From NCBI RefSeq assembly GCF_042678305.1, contig NZ_JBHUDT010000001.1: 64,000 nucleotides of DNA; one strand, written 5' to 3'. The stretch is from Gelatiniphilus marinus. Lineage in GTDB: Bacteria; Bacteroidota; Bacteroidia; Flavobacteriales; Flavobacteriaceae. Positions within the stretch are counted from its first letter, which is position 1, and every line of letters starts with the position of its first letter. The position numbers and the translations under genes are program-made. Shown one piece after another: positions 17,022 to 25,700 of the stretch. Below the pieces are notes generated by a model. It was given only the letters and a program-made list of their open reading frames with translations, had not been told where the DNA came from and ran no database searches.

Positions 17022-18206
17022 TTAGTTGATTTTGCTGCAGATAACAACAATTTTACCATCCTTAAAATCTGTTGTAAAAAACAGGTACAAGTTGCCACCG
17101 TCTTTAATGCTGAATTTTTTTCTGATTTGTTGCACTGTTTCAGGGAAATTTCGGGTAGTAATATTGGCTTTTTTAATACCTTCTTTTTTTAATGCCTTTT
17201 TATTGAAAGGTAAAACCTTTTCAATTTCAAAACATCTTCCGGGAAAATCTACAAGTTGTTCCCCGGTGTATAAATGCGAGTGCTTATGCAGTTTAAACAG
17301 CATTATTTGATTTGAAATAGAACGAAAACCACCCGCTTTTAATATAGCCGTATTGGGCTCGTACAAATAGCTGAGCGGTTTATTGTAATGGGATGGCGCG
17401 TGTTTTTCTTCTTCTAGAAAAAAGTTGAAATGCTCGTTTTGGATCTTTTTTATGTTTACCGTTTTAATTGAAATTTTTTCTGAATAACCGCGTTTTAAAA
17501 TCCATAGCAATTCTTTTACTTCGTTGTTTACGGCCACGACGTGAATGGTTTTTACATGCTTCAATTCGTTAATTCCCACGGAAAAATCCAGTAGCGGCGA
17601 GGTTTTCATTAGTATATTTTGTGAATGCTTAAAAAGCAAATCGAGATGCTCTGGTACATTGGGCAGGCAATCGTTTAAAAAAAAGACTTTGCCTTTGCTA
17701 TCGTGCCGCCTTGAAGGGTCTATGTAAATCCAATCGAATGTTTTGTTGGTTGCTTTTAAATAGTTAATACCTTCAATATTATTTGTGTTGATATTTTGAA
17801 TATGTAATTGTGCGTAATTGTGTTTTACAATTTCTGAAAGCGTATCGTTTATCTCACAATGTTCAACCGTTTTAAAGTGTTTTGAAAAGTAGAAGCAATC
17901 TACCCCGAAACCACCGGTTAAATCTACAATAGATTTACCTTTAATTAAATGCGACTTGTAATTTGCTGTAATTTCAGAAGAGGTTTGCTCAATATTAAGC
18001 TTATTTGGGTAGTAAATATTTTTAGTATCAAACCAGGTTGGTAATTTTTTTTCGCAGCGTTTTTTAGCTTCAATCTGTTCAATGATGTCTTTAGTTTCAA
18101 CCGCATCAAACGCTATTCCTTTTAAAAGTAATTTTGAAATATCAGCCTGTAAATTTTCATTTATAAACTTTTGAATATCAGTATTTAAAATAGAATATTT
18201 CAACAA
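17022..18206 (-). CDS. THUMP-like class I SAM-dependent methyltransferase
   Basis: A Rossmann-fold methyltransferase is indicated by motif I VDLTGGFGVDCFYFSK, an acidic strand end at EHCEIND, and WIYIDPSRRH in the motif IV position. The C-terminal third has the THUMP-like domain of this Bacteroidota family (GGFRSI, FPGRCFEIEKVLPF), which points to an RNA, probably tRNA, substrate. It starts 3 bases after the AI-2E family transporter gene, so the two are co-transcribed. It converges on the coiled-coil repeat gene with only 10 bases between stops. The modified base is not known. Confidence 0.82.
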   Translation of the reverse strand: MLKYSILNTDIQKFINENLQADISKLLLKGIAFDAVETKDIIEQIEAKKRCEKKLPTWFDTKNIYYPNKLNIEQTSSEITANYKSHLIKGKSIVDLTGGFGVDCFYFSKHFKTVEHCEINDTLSEIVKHNYAQLHIQNINTNNIEGINYLKATNKTFDWIYIDPSRRHDSKGKVFFLNDCLPNVPEHLDLLFKHSQNILMKTSPLLDFSVGINELKHVKTIHVVAVNNEVKELLWILKRGYSEKISIKTVNIKKIQNEHFNFFLEEEKHAPSHYNKPLSYLYEPNTAILKAGGFRSISNQIMLFKLHKHSHLYTGEQLVDFPGRCFEIEKVLPFNKKALKKEGIKKANITTRNFPETVQQIRKKFSIKDGGNLYLFFTTDFKDGKIVVICSKIN

Positions 18207-18209
18207 AAA

Positions 18210-19298
18210 TTATAAGCCTTTAGTGAGTTTTTTTACAATTTTGTTTTCAGATAAAAACTCCTTTAAAATCACTTTTATAGCCGTATAAGCTGGTACCGCA
18301 ATTATTAAACCAATAACGCCAAAAAGAATGCCTGTAATTAAAATGATTAAAAATATTTCCAGCGGATGCGATTTTACGCTTTTTGAGAATATAATGGGTT
18401 GGCTTCCAAAATTATCTATCAATTGCCCAATTAAAAACACAATAAGTACCCACATGGTTTTTGGCAAAATAATAGCGCTAAACGATCCGCCAAGGTTGCT
18501 TGTCATGGTTAAAGTTATCATTAAAAAGCCACCAATTAGCGGGCCAACATAGGGTATTAAATTTAGCAATGCACATAAAAATGCAATAACTATGGCGTTT
18601 TCAACACCAATAATTAAAAGCCCGATGGTGTAAATTATAAAAAGGATTAGGATTTGAAAAATAAGACCCACAAAATACCTGGAAAGTAAATCTTTTATTT
18701 TTGTTGATGAGTTTTTCCAACGCGATTCTTTATTATCTGGAATAAAGGTAAGCATGCCGTTTTCGAACAATTTGCTGTCTTTTAAAAAGAAAAATGAGAT
18801 AAACAGTACCGAAAATAGGCCTATGCTAAAAGTGCCCAAACCACTAACTACTGCGTTTAAAAAGTTGGGGATTAGAGAATAATCGATTTTAGATAGAAGG
18901 TTTGAGTTTTTAATAGATTGCTCGATATCTATCTGGTTTAATTCAAAATACGCAATAATTTCTCTGTATAAATCTTCTACCTTGCCCTGAAGCTGCTCAA
19001 TGTTTAAAAGCGATAAGTTTTGCCCTTGTTCAATAATTAAAGGGATAAACAAACTAACTAAACCCAGAAAAAGCCCAACTAAAATAGCCATGGTAACTAT
19101 TACAGCAATGGTGTTTTTAAACTTTAACCTCTGTTGTAAAAACAACACAATGGGTCTGCCAATTAAAGAGATTACCGCGGCAATGGCCACATAAACAATA
19201 ACGGATTGTATTTGGTACAAAAAGTATAACAATACCGCTATGCCCACAATAATGGCTATAGCTTTTAAAATACCGTTTGATATGGTGTTGGAATTCAT
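18210..19298 (-). CDS. AI-2E family transporter (PerM/YdiK-like)
   Basis: This is a 362-residue membrane protein with about seven or eight helices. The family's conserved C-terminal part is clear: LLNLIPYVGPLIGGFL and a long tail helix ending near VIGLIIAVPAYTAIKVILKE. Members export small molecules or act as Na+/H+ antiporters; the autoinducer-2 role holds for only a few. The gene heads a two-gene unit with the THUMP-like methyltransferase. Confidence 0.85.
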   Translation of the reverse strand: MNSNTISNGILKAIAIIVGIAVLLYFLYQIQSVIVYVAIAAVISLIGRPIVLFLQQRLKFKNTIAVIVTMAILVGLFLGLVSLFIPLIIEQGQNLSLLNIEQLQGKVEDLYREIIAYFELNQIDIEQSIKNSNLLSKIDYSLIPNFLNAVVSGLGTFSIGLFSVLFISFFFLKDSKLFENGMLTFIPDNKESRWKNSSTKIKDLLSRYFVGLIFQILILFIIYTIGLLIIGVENAIVIAFLCALLNLIPYVGPLIGGFLMITLTMTSNLGGSFSAIILPKTMWVLIVFLIGQLIDNFGSQPIIFSKSVKSHPLEIFLIILITGILFGVIGLIIAVPAYTAIKVILKEFLSENKIVKKLTKGL

Positions 19299-19352
19299 GT
19301 AGTAAATATAATCATTGAAGTTGGAAGCGCGAAGACTGAGGTTAGAAGAATT

Positions 19353-19853
19353 TTATAATAATTGCTTCGTTATTTCATAAAGTGTAATATTGGTAGCTTG
19401 TACCACATTCATGCTACTGTTTTGCCCAAACATATCAATGTGTATGATAGCATCTGAAATTTTTAGAATAGCTTCGGATACCCCAAAATTTTCGTCGCCA
19501 ATAACTAAAGCTATGGGGTTTTTGTTTGAAAATTTAAAAGTATGAATGGATTTGCTCGTCTCTGTAATTTCCAATGAAATGATTTGATGTTTTTCGTTTT
19601 TTAAGTTTTCAATAACTTTTGAAGCAGATTCGGCAATCTCGAAATCCACCACTTTTTCGGTAGCTCTTGAGGTTTTTGTTATTTTTCTACCAAGCGGAAT
19701 ATGTTCGCCACAGAGTATTAGTTTTTCAATACCAAAAGCATCAGCAATTCTAAATAAACTTCCAATGTTTGGAGCATTGGTTACATTATCGCAAACCAAT
19801 GTTATTGGGAATTTTTGTTTTGTAAAGTTGGTGGTGTAGTGGGTGAGTTGCAA
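19353..19853 (-). CDS. TrmH/SpoU-family RNA 2'-O-methyltransferase
   Basis: All three SPOUT-fold motifs are visible in 166 residues: NIGSLFRIADAFG with the catalytic Arg, IALVIGDENFGVSE, and HIDMFGQNSSMNVVQAT, which forms the trefoil knot and cofactor site. It lacks an N-terminal RNA-binding extension, so it resembles the short TrmL-like or generic SpoU group. The target is probably the ribose of a tRNA or rRNA nucleotide, not specified by sequence. Confidence 0.85.
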   Translation of the reverse strand: MQLTHYTTNFTKQKFPITLVCDNVTNAPNIGSLFRIADAFGIEKLILCGEHIPLGRKITKTSRATEKVVDFEIAESASKVIENLKNEKHQIISLEITETSKSIHTFKFSNKNPIALVIGDENFGVSEAILKISDAIIHIDMFGQNSSMNVVQATNITLYEITKQLL

Positions 19854-19914
19854 TCTGTTGTTTATTTGTTAAGTCGTTTATCGTTTAGTTGTTTTTATTC
19901 CGAAATCAAAAGTA

Positions 19915-20097
19915 TTAATCTGAAATAGTAATTGCTTCTTTACTGTTTAAAAGACAATATAGTATAATTGATATTATAAGAAGAAATATAATAACTTTTA
20001 ATATTACTATCAGTAATTCCTTAAAGGTATAATCTTTATTAGAATCATTTTCAAAAAAGAATTCAATAAAAGTTAACAATAAATCTTTCATAAACAT
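19915..20097 (-). CDS. Small predicted membrane protein (60 residues)
   Basis: The frame encodes an amphipathic start (MFMKDLLLTFIEFFF), a charged stretch with SNKDYTFKE, and one strong membrane helix (LLIVILKVIIFLLIISIILY). It sits between trmH-like and DUF4159 genes on the same strand and has no overlapping rival. No family is recognised. ATG at 20091 is an equally good start. It may be real, but short hydrophobic frames also occur by chance. Confidence 0.45.
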   Translation of the reverse strand: MFMKDLLLTFIEFFFENDSNKDYTFKELLIVILKVIIFLLIISIILYCLLNSKEAITISD

Positions 20098-20115
20098 TTG
20101 TGAATTCGAGGCGGT

Positions 20116-20757
20116 TTAATTCTCAAAAGCATATTTAATAATATTTGCTCCCATTTTTAGTGCTTTTTCTCTAACTTCGGGCGGATCGTTGTGTACCTCG
20201 GCATCTTCCCAACCATCGCCTAAATCGCTTTCGTAAGTAAATAATAAAACCAATCTATCTTTATTGAAAATACCGAATGCTTGTGGTCGTTTGCCATCGT
20301 GTTCATGTATTTTAGGTAAACCTTTTGGGAACTTATAAATGGTATTAAATATGTTGTGAGTTGATGGCAATTCTACTAATTCTTGATTTGGAAACACCTT
20401 TTTTAATGCTTCAGCAATATAAGGTTGCATACCGTAATTATCGTCGATATGTAAAAAACCGCCAGAGATTAAATAGTTGCGCAGGTTTTCAGCATCGGTT
20501 TCACTAAAAAACACATTGCCGTGTCCGGTCATGTGCAAAAACGGATATTGAAAAATATCTGTGCTACCAACTTCTACGGTTTGTGGCTTTGGGTTTATTT
20601 TAGTGTTGATGTTGGCGTTGCAAAATTTAATAAGGTTGGGCAATGCCGTTGGGTTTCCGTACCAATCGCCGCCACCTTTGTATTTTAATATGGCTAAATC
20701 TTGAGCGCATAAACTAAAAGTTAAAAGTGAAAAGATAAAAGTGTAAAATAATTTCAT
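20116..20757 (-). CDS. DUF4159 domain-containing secreted protein
   Basis: A signal peptide (MKLFYTFIFSLLTFSLCAQ) precedes a domain typical of DUF4159 in Bacteroidota: LKYKGGGDWYGNP at the start, FLHMTGHGNVFFSE, GGFLHIDDNYG and a C-terminal ANIIKYAFEN. The fold resembles glutamine-amidotransferase-like domains, but no nucleophile is evident. Function is unknown. It lies 6 bases after rsmE, so it is probably in the same transcript. Confidence 0.85.
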   Translation of the reverse strand: MKLFYTFIFSLLTFSLCAQDLAILKYKGGGDWYGNPTALPNLIKFCNANINTKINPKPQTVEVGSTDIFQYPFLHMTGHGNVFFSETDAENLRNYLISGGFLHIDDNYGMQPYIAEALKKVFPNQELVELPSTHNIFNTIYKFPKGLPKIHEHDGKRPQAFGIFNKDRLVLLFTYESDLGDGWEDAEVHNDPPEVREKALKMGANIIKYAFEN

Positions 20758-20763
20758 GTTAAA

Positions 20764-21468
20764 TTATTCGTTTGTAAATGCCACAGAATGACACGCAACA
20801 ATTGCAGCCGTTTCTGTTCGTAATCTGGTGTTTCCCAAAGTTACAGGTTTAAATTTATTTTGAAGCGCTTGCTCGATTTCTTTAACAGAAAAGTCGCCCT
20901 CGGGTCCTATTAAAATGGTAATGTCTTTTTCGGGTTTTAGGAGTTGTTTTAAAGATTTTCTATCGGTTTGCTCACAATGTGCTATAAATAAATCGCTTTT
21001 AAATTCTTGTTTTATAAAGTTTTTAAAAGGTATAGCTTCATTTAGTTTTGGTAAATAACAACTTAAAGATTGTTTCATGGCCGATTGCAAAATCTTTTCG
21101 TAACGTTCTGGTTTTATCACTTTGCGTTCGCTGTGGTCGCAAATAATGGGTGTAATGCTATCAATACCAATTTCGGTGGCTTTTTCTAAAAACCATTCGT
21201 AGCGGTCGTTCATTTTTGTTGGTGCAACGGCCAAATGTAAATGGTAATTTCGTTGGGGTTGTTGGGTTTTAGAAACAACCGTTGCCACACATTTATTGAT
21301 GTTTGGAATGGTAATTTTGGCAGTAAACAACCAACCATTTCCGTTTGTAATATGCAAAGTGTCGCCAGTGTTTTTTCTTAGCACTTTTATAATATGCCTA
21401 CTTTCTTCCTTTGTAAAAGTGAATTGTGCGGTGTTTTCGATAATTTCTGGATTGTAGAAGAGTTGCAT
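20764..21468 (-). CDS. rsmE: 16S rRNA (uracil-1498-N3)-methyltransferase RsmE
   Basis: The 234-residue protein has the RsmE arrangement: an N-terminal PUA-like domain (residues 1-70, with HIIKVLR) and a SPOUT methyltransferase domain. The cofactor knot reads ILIGPEGDFSVKEIEQAL and LGNTRLRTETAAI. It methylates U1498 of 16S rRNA in the assembled small subunit. Length is normal for the family. It is followed closely by the DUF4159 gene and preceded by a palindromic repeat and tsaD. Confidence 0.93.
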   Translation of the reverse strand: MQLFYNPEIIENTAQFTFTKEESRHIIKVLRKNTGDTLHITNGNGWLFTAKITIPNINKCVATVVSKTQQPQRNYHLHLAVAPTKMNDRYEWFLEKATEIGIDSITPIICDHSERKVIKPERYEKILQSAMKQSLSCYLPKLNEAIPFKNFIKQEFKSDLFIAHCEQTDRKSLKQLLKPEKDITILIGPEGDFSVKEIEQALQNKFKPVTLGNTRLRTETAAIVACHSVAFTNE

Positions 21469-21491
21469 AGAGCGAAGATAAAATAATTATG

Positions 21492-21564
21492 TTTTTGCCA
21501 CGAATTCACTAATGTTTTTTGTTAAAAAATTAGTGAGTGGACAATTTGTGTATTCGTAGCAAAA
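21492..21564. repeat. Intergenic imperfect palindrome (GCCACGAATTCACTAAT type)
   Basis: TTTTGCCACGAATTCACTAAT on the left pairs imperfectly with ATTAGTGA and TTCGTAGCAAAA on the right, around an AT-rich centre. It fills the 97-base gap between tsaD and rsmE. I recall related GCCACGAATTCAC palindromes as dispersed intergenic repeats in flavobacteria; no second copy is seen in this window. Confidence 0.5.
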
Positions 21565-21565
21565 C

Positions 21566-22588
21566 CTATATCTTTAAGCGAGCCGAAGCCATAACGCTCT
21601 GTTCAGCAAAATCCCCTTCTAAATATTTTAAATAGCCAACAATAGCAATCATAGCAGCGTTATCGGTGGTAAATTCAAATTTAGGCACATAAGTTGTCCA
21701 GCCAAATTTTTGCTCACCATCTTTTAAAGCTTGTCGTATTCCGGAATTTGCCGAAACACCACCGCCAATGGCAATGTGTTTTATACTGGTTTGTTTCGAT
21801 GCGAGCTTTAATTTATCAATTAAAATACCAATAATGGTGTATTGAATGGAGGCGCAAATATCGTTTAAGTTTTCTTCAATAAAATTAGGATTAGCTTTCA
21901 CTTCCCGTTGAATAAAATACAAAATAGCCGTTTTTAAACCCGAAAAACTAAAGTTTAAACCATCAACTTTTGGCTTTGTAAACTGGAATGCTTTGGGGTT
22001 TCCTTGTTTTGCACGCTTGTCAATTTCCGGTCCCGCTGGGTAACCCAAGCCTAAAATTTTTCCGCTTTTATCAAAGGCTTCGCCAACGGCATCGTCAATG
22101 GTTTCGCCAATAACCGTCATATCAAAATAACTATCCACTTTTACAATTTGTGTGTGTCCGCCAGAAATAGTCATAGCTAAAAACGGAAAGGGTGGTTTTT
22201 CAAAGCCTTCTTCATCAATAAAATGGGCCAAAATATGGGCTTGCATGTGGTTTACATCAATTAACGGAATATTTAATCCGTAAGCCAAAGATTTTGCAAA
22301 CGATGTGCCCACCAACAGCGAACCCATTAAACCCGGACCGCGTGTAAACGCCACAGCGTTAAGTTTGTCTTTAGTAATATTAGCTTTTTGCAGCGCTTGG
22401 TGCACCACAGGAACTATGTTTTGTTGATGCGCACGCGATGCCAATTCTGGTACCACGCCACCATAAGCTTCGTGTATTTTTTGGTTAGCCACAACATTGC
22501 TTAAAATTTTGCCGTTGTGTATTACAGAAGCAGCAGTATCGTCGCAAGAAGATTCAATTCCCAGTATATAAATATTTTGTGAAGACAT
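21566..22588 (-). CDS. tsaD: tRNA N6-adenosine threonylcarbamoyltransferase TsaD
   Basis: Family signatures are clear: ILGIESSCDDTAASV at the N-terminus, the metal-binding HMQAHILAH, and GGHTQIV and GGGVSANSGIRQAL for nucleotide binding. TsaD transfers the threonylcarbamoyl group to A37 of tRNAs reading ANN codons, working with TsaB and TsaE. The start at 22588 (MSSQNIYILGIE) is preferred to the upstream 22606, which would add an uncharacteristic hydrophobic leader. It is divergent from tamB. Confidence 0.95.
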   Translation of the reverse strand: MSSQNIYILGIESSCDDTAASVIHNGKILSNVVANQKIHEAYGGVVPELASRAHQQNIVPVVHQALQKANITKDKLNAVAFTRGPGLMGSLLVGTSFAKSLAYGLNIPLIDVNHMQAHILAHFIDEEGFEKPPFPFLAMTISGGHTQIVKVDSYFDMTVIGETIDDAVGEAFDKSGKILGLGYPAGPEIDKRAKQGNPKAFQFTKPKVDGLNFSFSGLKTAILYFIQREVKANPNFIEENLNDICASIQYTIIGILIDKLKLASKQTSIKHIAIGGGVSANSGIRQALKDGEQKFGWTTYVPKFEFTTDNAAMIAIVGYLKYLEGDFAEQSVMASARLKI

Positions 22589-22785
22589 AAAAAAAATTAG
22601 GCACAATAATTGTTAATTTTGACTCTATAATCGAGACTTAAATATGGCCAGTATGGTTTTATGTAAAACATCTAGCTATATGTAAATATTCGTAATTACA
22701 AATGTAATTTATTCTTAATAAAATAATACCTTTAACCGCTATCAAAAAAGTACTAAAAATAATATCAAAAATAGCTGGCATTTTT

Positions 22786-25700
22786 GTGCTGCTCTTCATC
22801 ATTTTGGTGTTGGTGCTTTCTATTCCGTTTGTTCAAACTAGTTTGGGTAATTATGCTACTAAAAAGCTAAATAGCGAGTTTGGCACAAATATAAATATAG
22901 ATAGGGTTGGATTGCAGTTTAATGGCGATGTCGAGCTAAAAAATATTTATATTGAAGACTACAAACAAGATACACTTATAAATATTGCCGAACTTAATAC
23001 CTCTATTTTAAGTTTTAAAAATCTGTACAGCGGTAAGTTGGTTTTTGGCGATATAGATATTATCGATTTGGTTTTTAACATTAAAACCTACAAAGATACT
23101 ACCGATACCAATTTGGATATTTTTGTGGCAAAGTTTGATGATAACAACCCAAGGCAAGGTAAAAGTAGTTTTTTGCTATCCTCAAGCGATGTTTCCATAT
23201 ATAACGGGCATTTTAAATTGTTAGACGAAAATAGGGAGACTCCAAAACGGTTGGATTTTGAAAGCCTAAACATAAACGCCACCAATTTTTTAATTAACGG
23301 AAGCGATGTAAGTGCCAGAATTAACAAACTTGCTTTTAAAGACAGTAGAGGTGTTGAGGTTAAAAACCTAATGACTAATTTTAGCTATACCCTAACCAAT
23401 ATGACCTTTGATAATTTAAAAATAAAAACGCCAAATTCAGAATTAAAAGGCAATTTAAAATTTTCGTACAACAGAGAAGATTTACAGTTTTTTGAAGATA
23501 AGGTTTTGGTTACTGCAAGCTTTAAAGACTCCAATGTTTTACTTAACGAATTAAATACCTTTTATAACGAGTTTGGCAACAACCAATACGCCCAATTTAG
23601 TGTAGATTTATCGGGTACTTTAAACAATTTGCAAACTACAAAATTAAGGTTAACCAGTAGCCGAAACACTAAAATTTACGGCGATATAAGCTTTAAAAAC
23701 CTGTTTAGTAAAGAAGAAGGCGATTTTTACATGAACGGGAAGTTTAGAAACCTGTCTTCAACCTATAACGATTTAACTGCCTTGTTGCCCAATGTGTTAG
23801 GTGCCGCTATCCCGTCGTCTTTTGATAGATTGGGCAAGTTTAAAATTGTTGGGCAATCCCAAATAACGGCTTCAACCATTAACGCAGATATTGAAATTGA
23901 TACCGAATTGGGTTTTGTTGATTCTAAGCTAGAAATAAAAAAAATAAACGATATTGATAACGCATCGTACAAAGGAAAAATAATTTTTAAAGATTTTGAT
24001 TTAGGTATTTTAATTGACGAGCCAAAAGTAGGGCTAACATCTCTGGATTTAAATGTAAACGGCACAGGTTTTGTTGCCGAAACCATTGATACACAGCTGG
24101 AAGGCGATGTGTTTAACATAATATACAACAATTATAATTACAGTAAAATTGATGTTGCCGGCAACGTTAAAAACAAAATATTCGATGGTAATTTAATAGT
24201 AAACGATAAAAACCTACAGCTAAATTTTAACGGATTGGTGGATTTTTCTGAAATGATGAAGAAATACGATTTTGAAGCCAAGGTAGATTACGCCAATTTA
24301 AACGCCTTGAACTTTATTGAAAAAGATAGCACTTCAATTTTTGTGAGCCGTGTAAAAATGAACATGAACGCCAGCAATCTCGATGATGCTTATGGTAGGG
24401 TGCTGTTTCAAAACACCTCGTACAAAAATCAAAAAGACACCTATTATTTTGACGAGTTTGCCATTTCCTCTCGGTTTGATAAGCAAACCCGATTTATAGA
24501 AATTAATTCGCCAGATATTATCGAGGGCAGCCTAGAAGGGCAATTTGTATTTAAAGACATTAAAAAACTGTTCGAAAACGCTTTGGGGCATATTTATACC
24601 AATTATAACCCTAATAAAGTACAAGCCAATCAAAATATCGACTTTAATTTTAAGATTTACAATAAGATTGTCGAAGTGTTTTTTCCAGAAATACAGCTTG
24701 GTAAAAACACCTTTGTTCGGGGTCGGGTAGAGAGCGAAGAAGAAGGTTTTAGGCTTACTTTTAAATCGCCAAAAATTAAATTATTAAATCATTTTGCAAG
24801 TAATATAGAATTGCAAGTAGACAACAATAACCCCTTATTTAACACCTACGTCGAGGTTGATAGTATAAGTACCAAATACTACAACGTATCTAAATTCAAT
24901 TTAATTAACGTAACGGTTGGCGACACCTTGTTTATGCGCTCTGAATTTAAAGGAGGCAAGCAGAATAAAGATATATTTAATTTAAGTTTTTACCACACCA
25001 TTAATGAAGATACCGAGTCGGTAATCGGGTTTAAAAAATCCGATGTTACCGTTAAAAACAATAAATGGCACATAAACGAAGATAAAGACAGATTTAATAA
25101 AATTTCATTTAACAAGAAGTTTACGTCTTTTAATATCGATAAGTTTAAAATAAACCATAACAACGAAGAAATTAAACTTTCGGGATTTTTAAAAGACTCC
25201 ACACAAAAAGATTTAAAGCTAAATTTTAAAAATGTCGATCTCGCAAAAATAACACCAGATATCGATAGTTTATCGCTCGCCGGAAATGTAAATGGTAAGT
25301 TAGACATCCTTCAGAAAAACGGAAGCTATTTGCCAAATTCATCTATTATTATAGACCATTTTAAAGTCAATAATTTCCCTTTGGGCGATTTCGATGCTAC
25401 CATAACGGGTAATGAAGATTTAACCAAATATAAAGTTGATGCCACCATTAAAAACGATTTTTCAAAATCTTTTAGTGCCGTGGGCGATATAACAGTAATT
25501 GGTAAACAATCAGATATTGATGTTAATTTAACCTTTAACGACTTTAACCTCCAACCGCTAAATCCTTTATTGCAAGATATTTTATCGAATATTAGAGGAC
25601 TGGTTTCTGGCAAAGCCAATATTGTGGGTAATATAAAACAACCCGATATAAACGGAAAACTAAATTTAAACAGTGCTGGTCTTGGCATTCCGTATTTAAA

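Noticed and set aside
19854..19914. A degenerate GTTTA-rich tandem repeat upstream of the trmH-like gene
   Set aside because: The period is irregular and the stretch too short and AT-rich to separate from chance.
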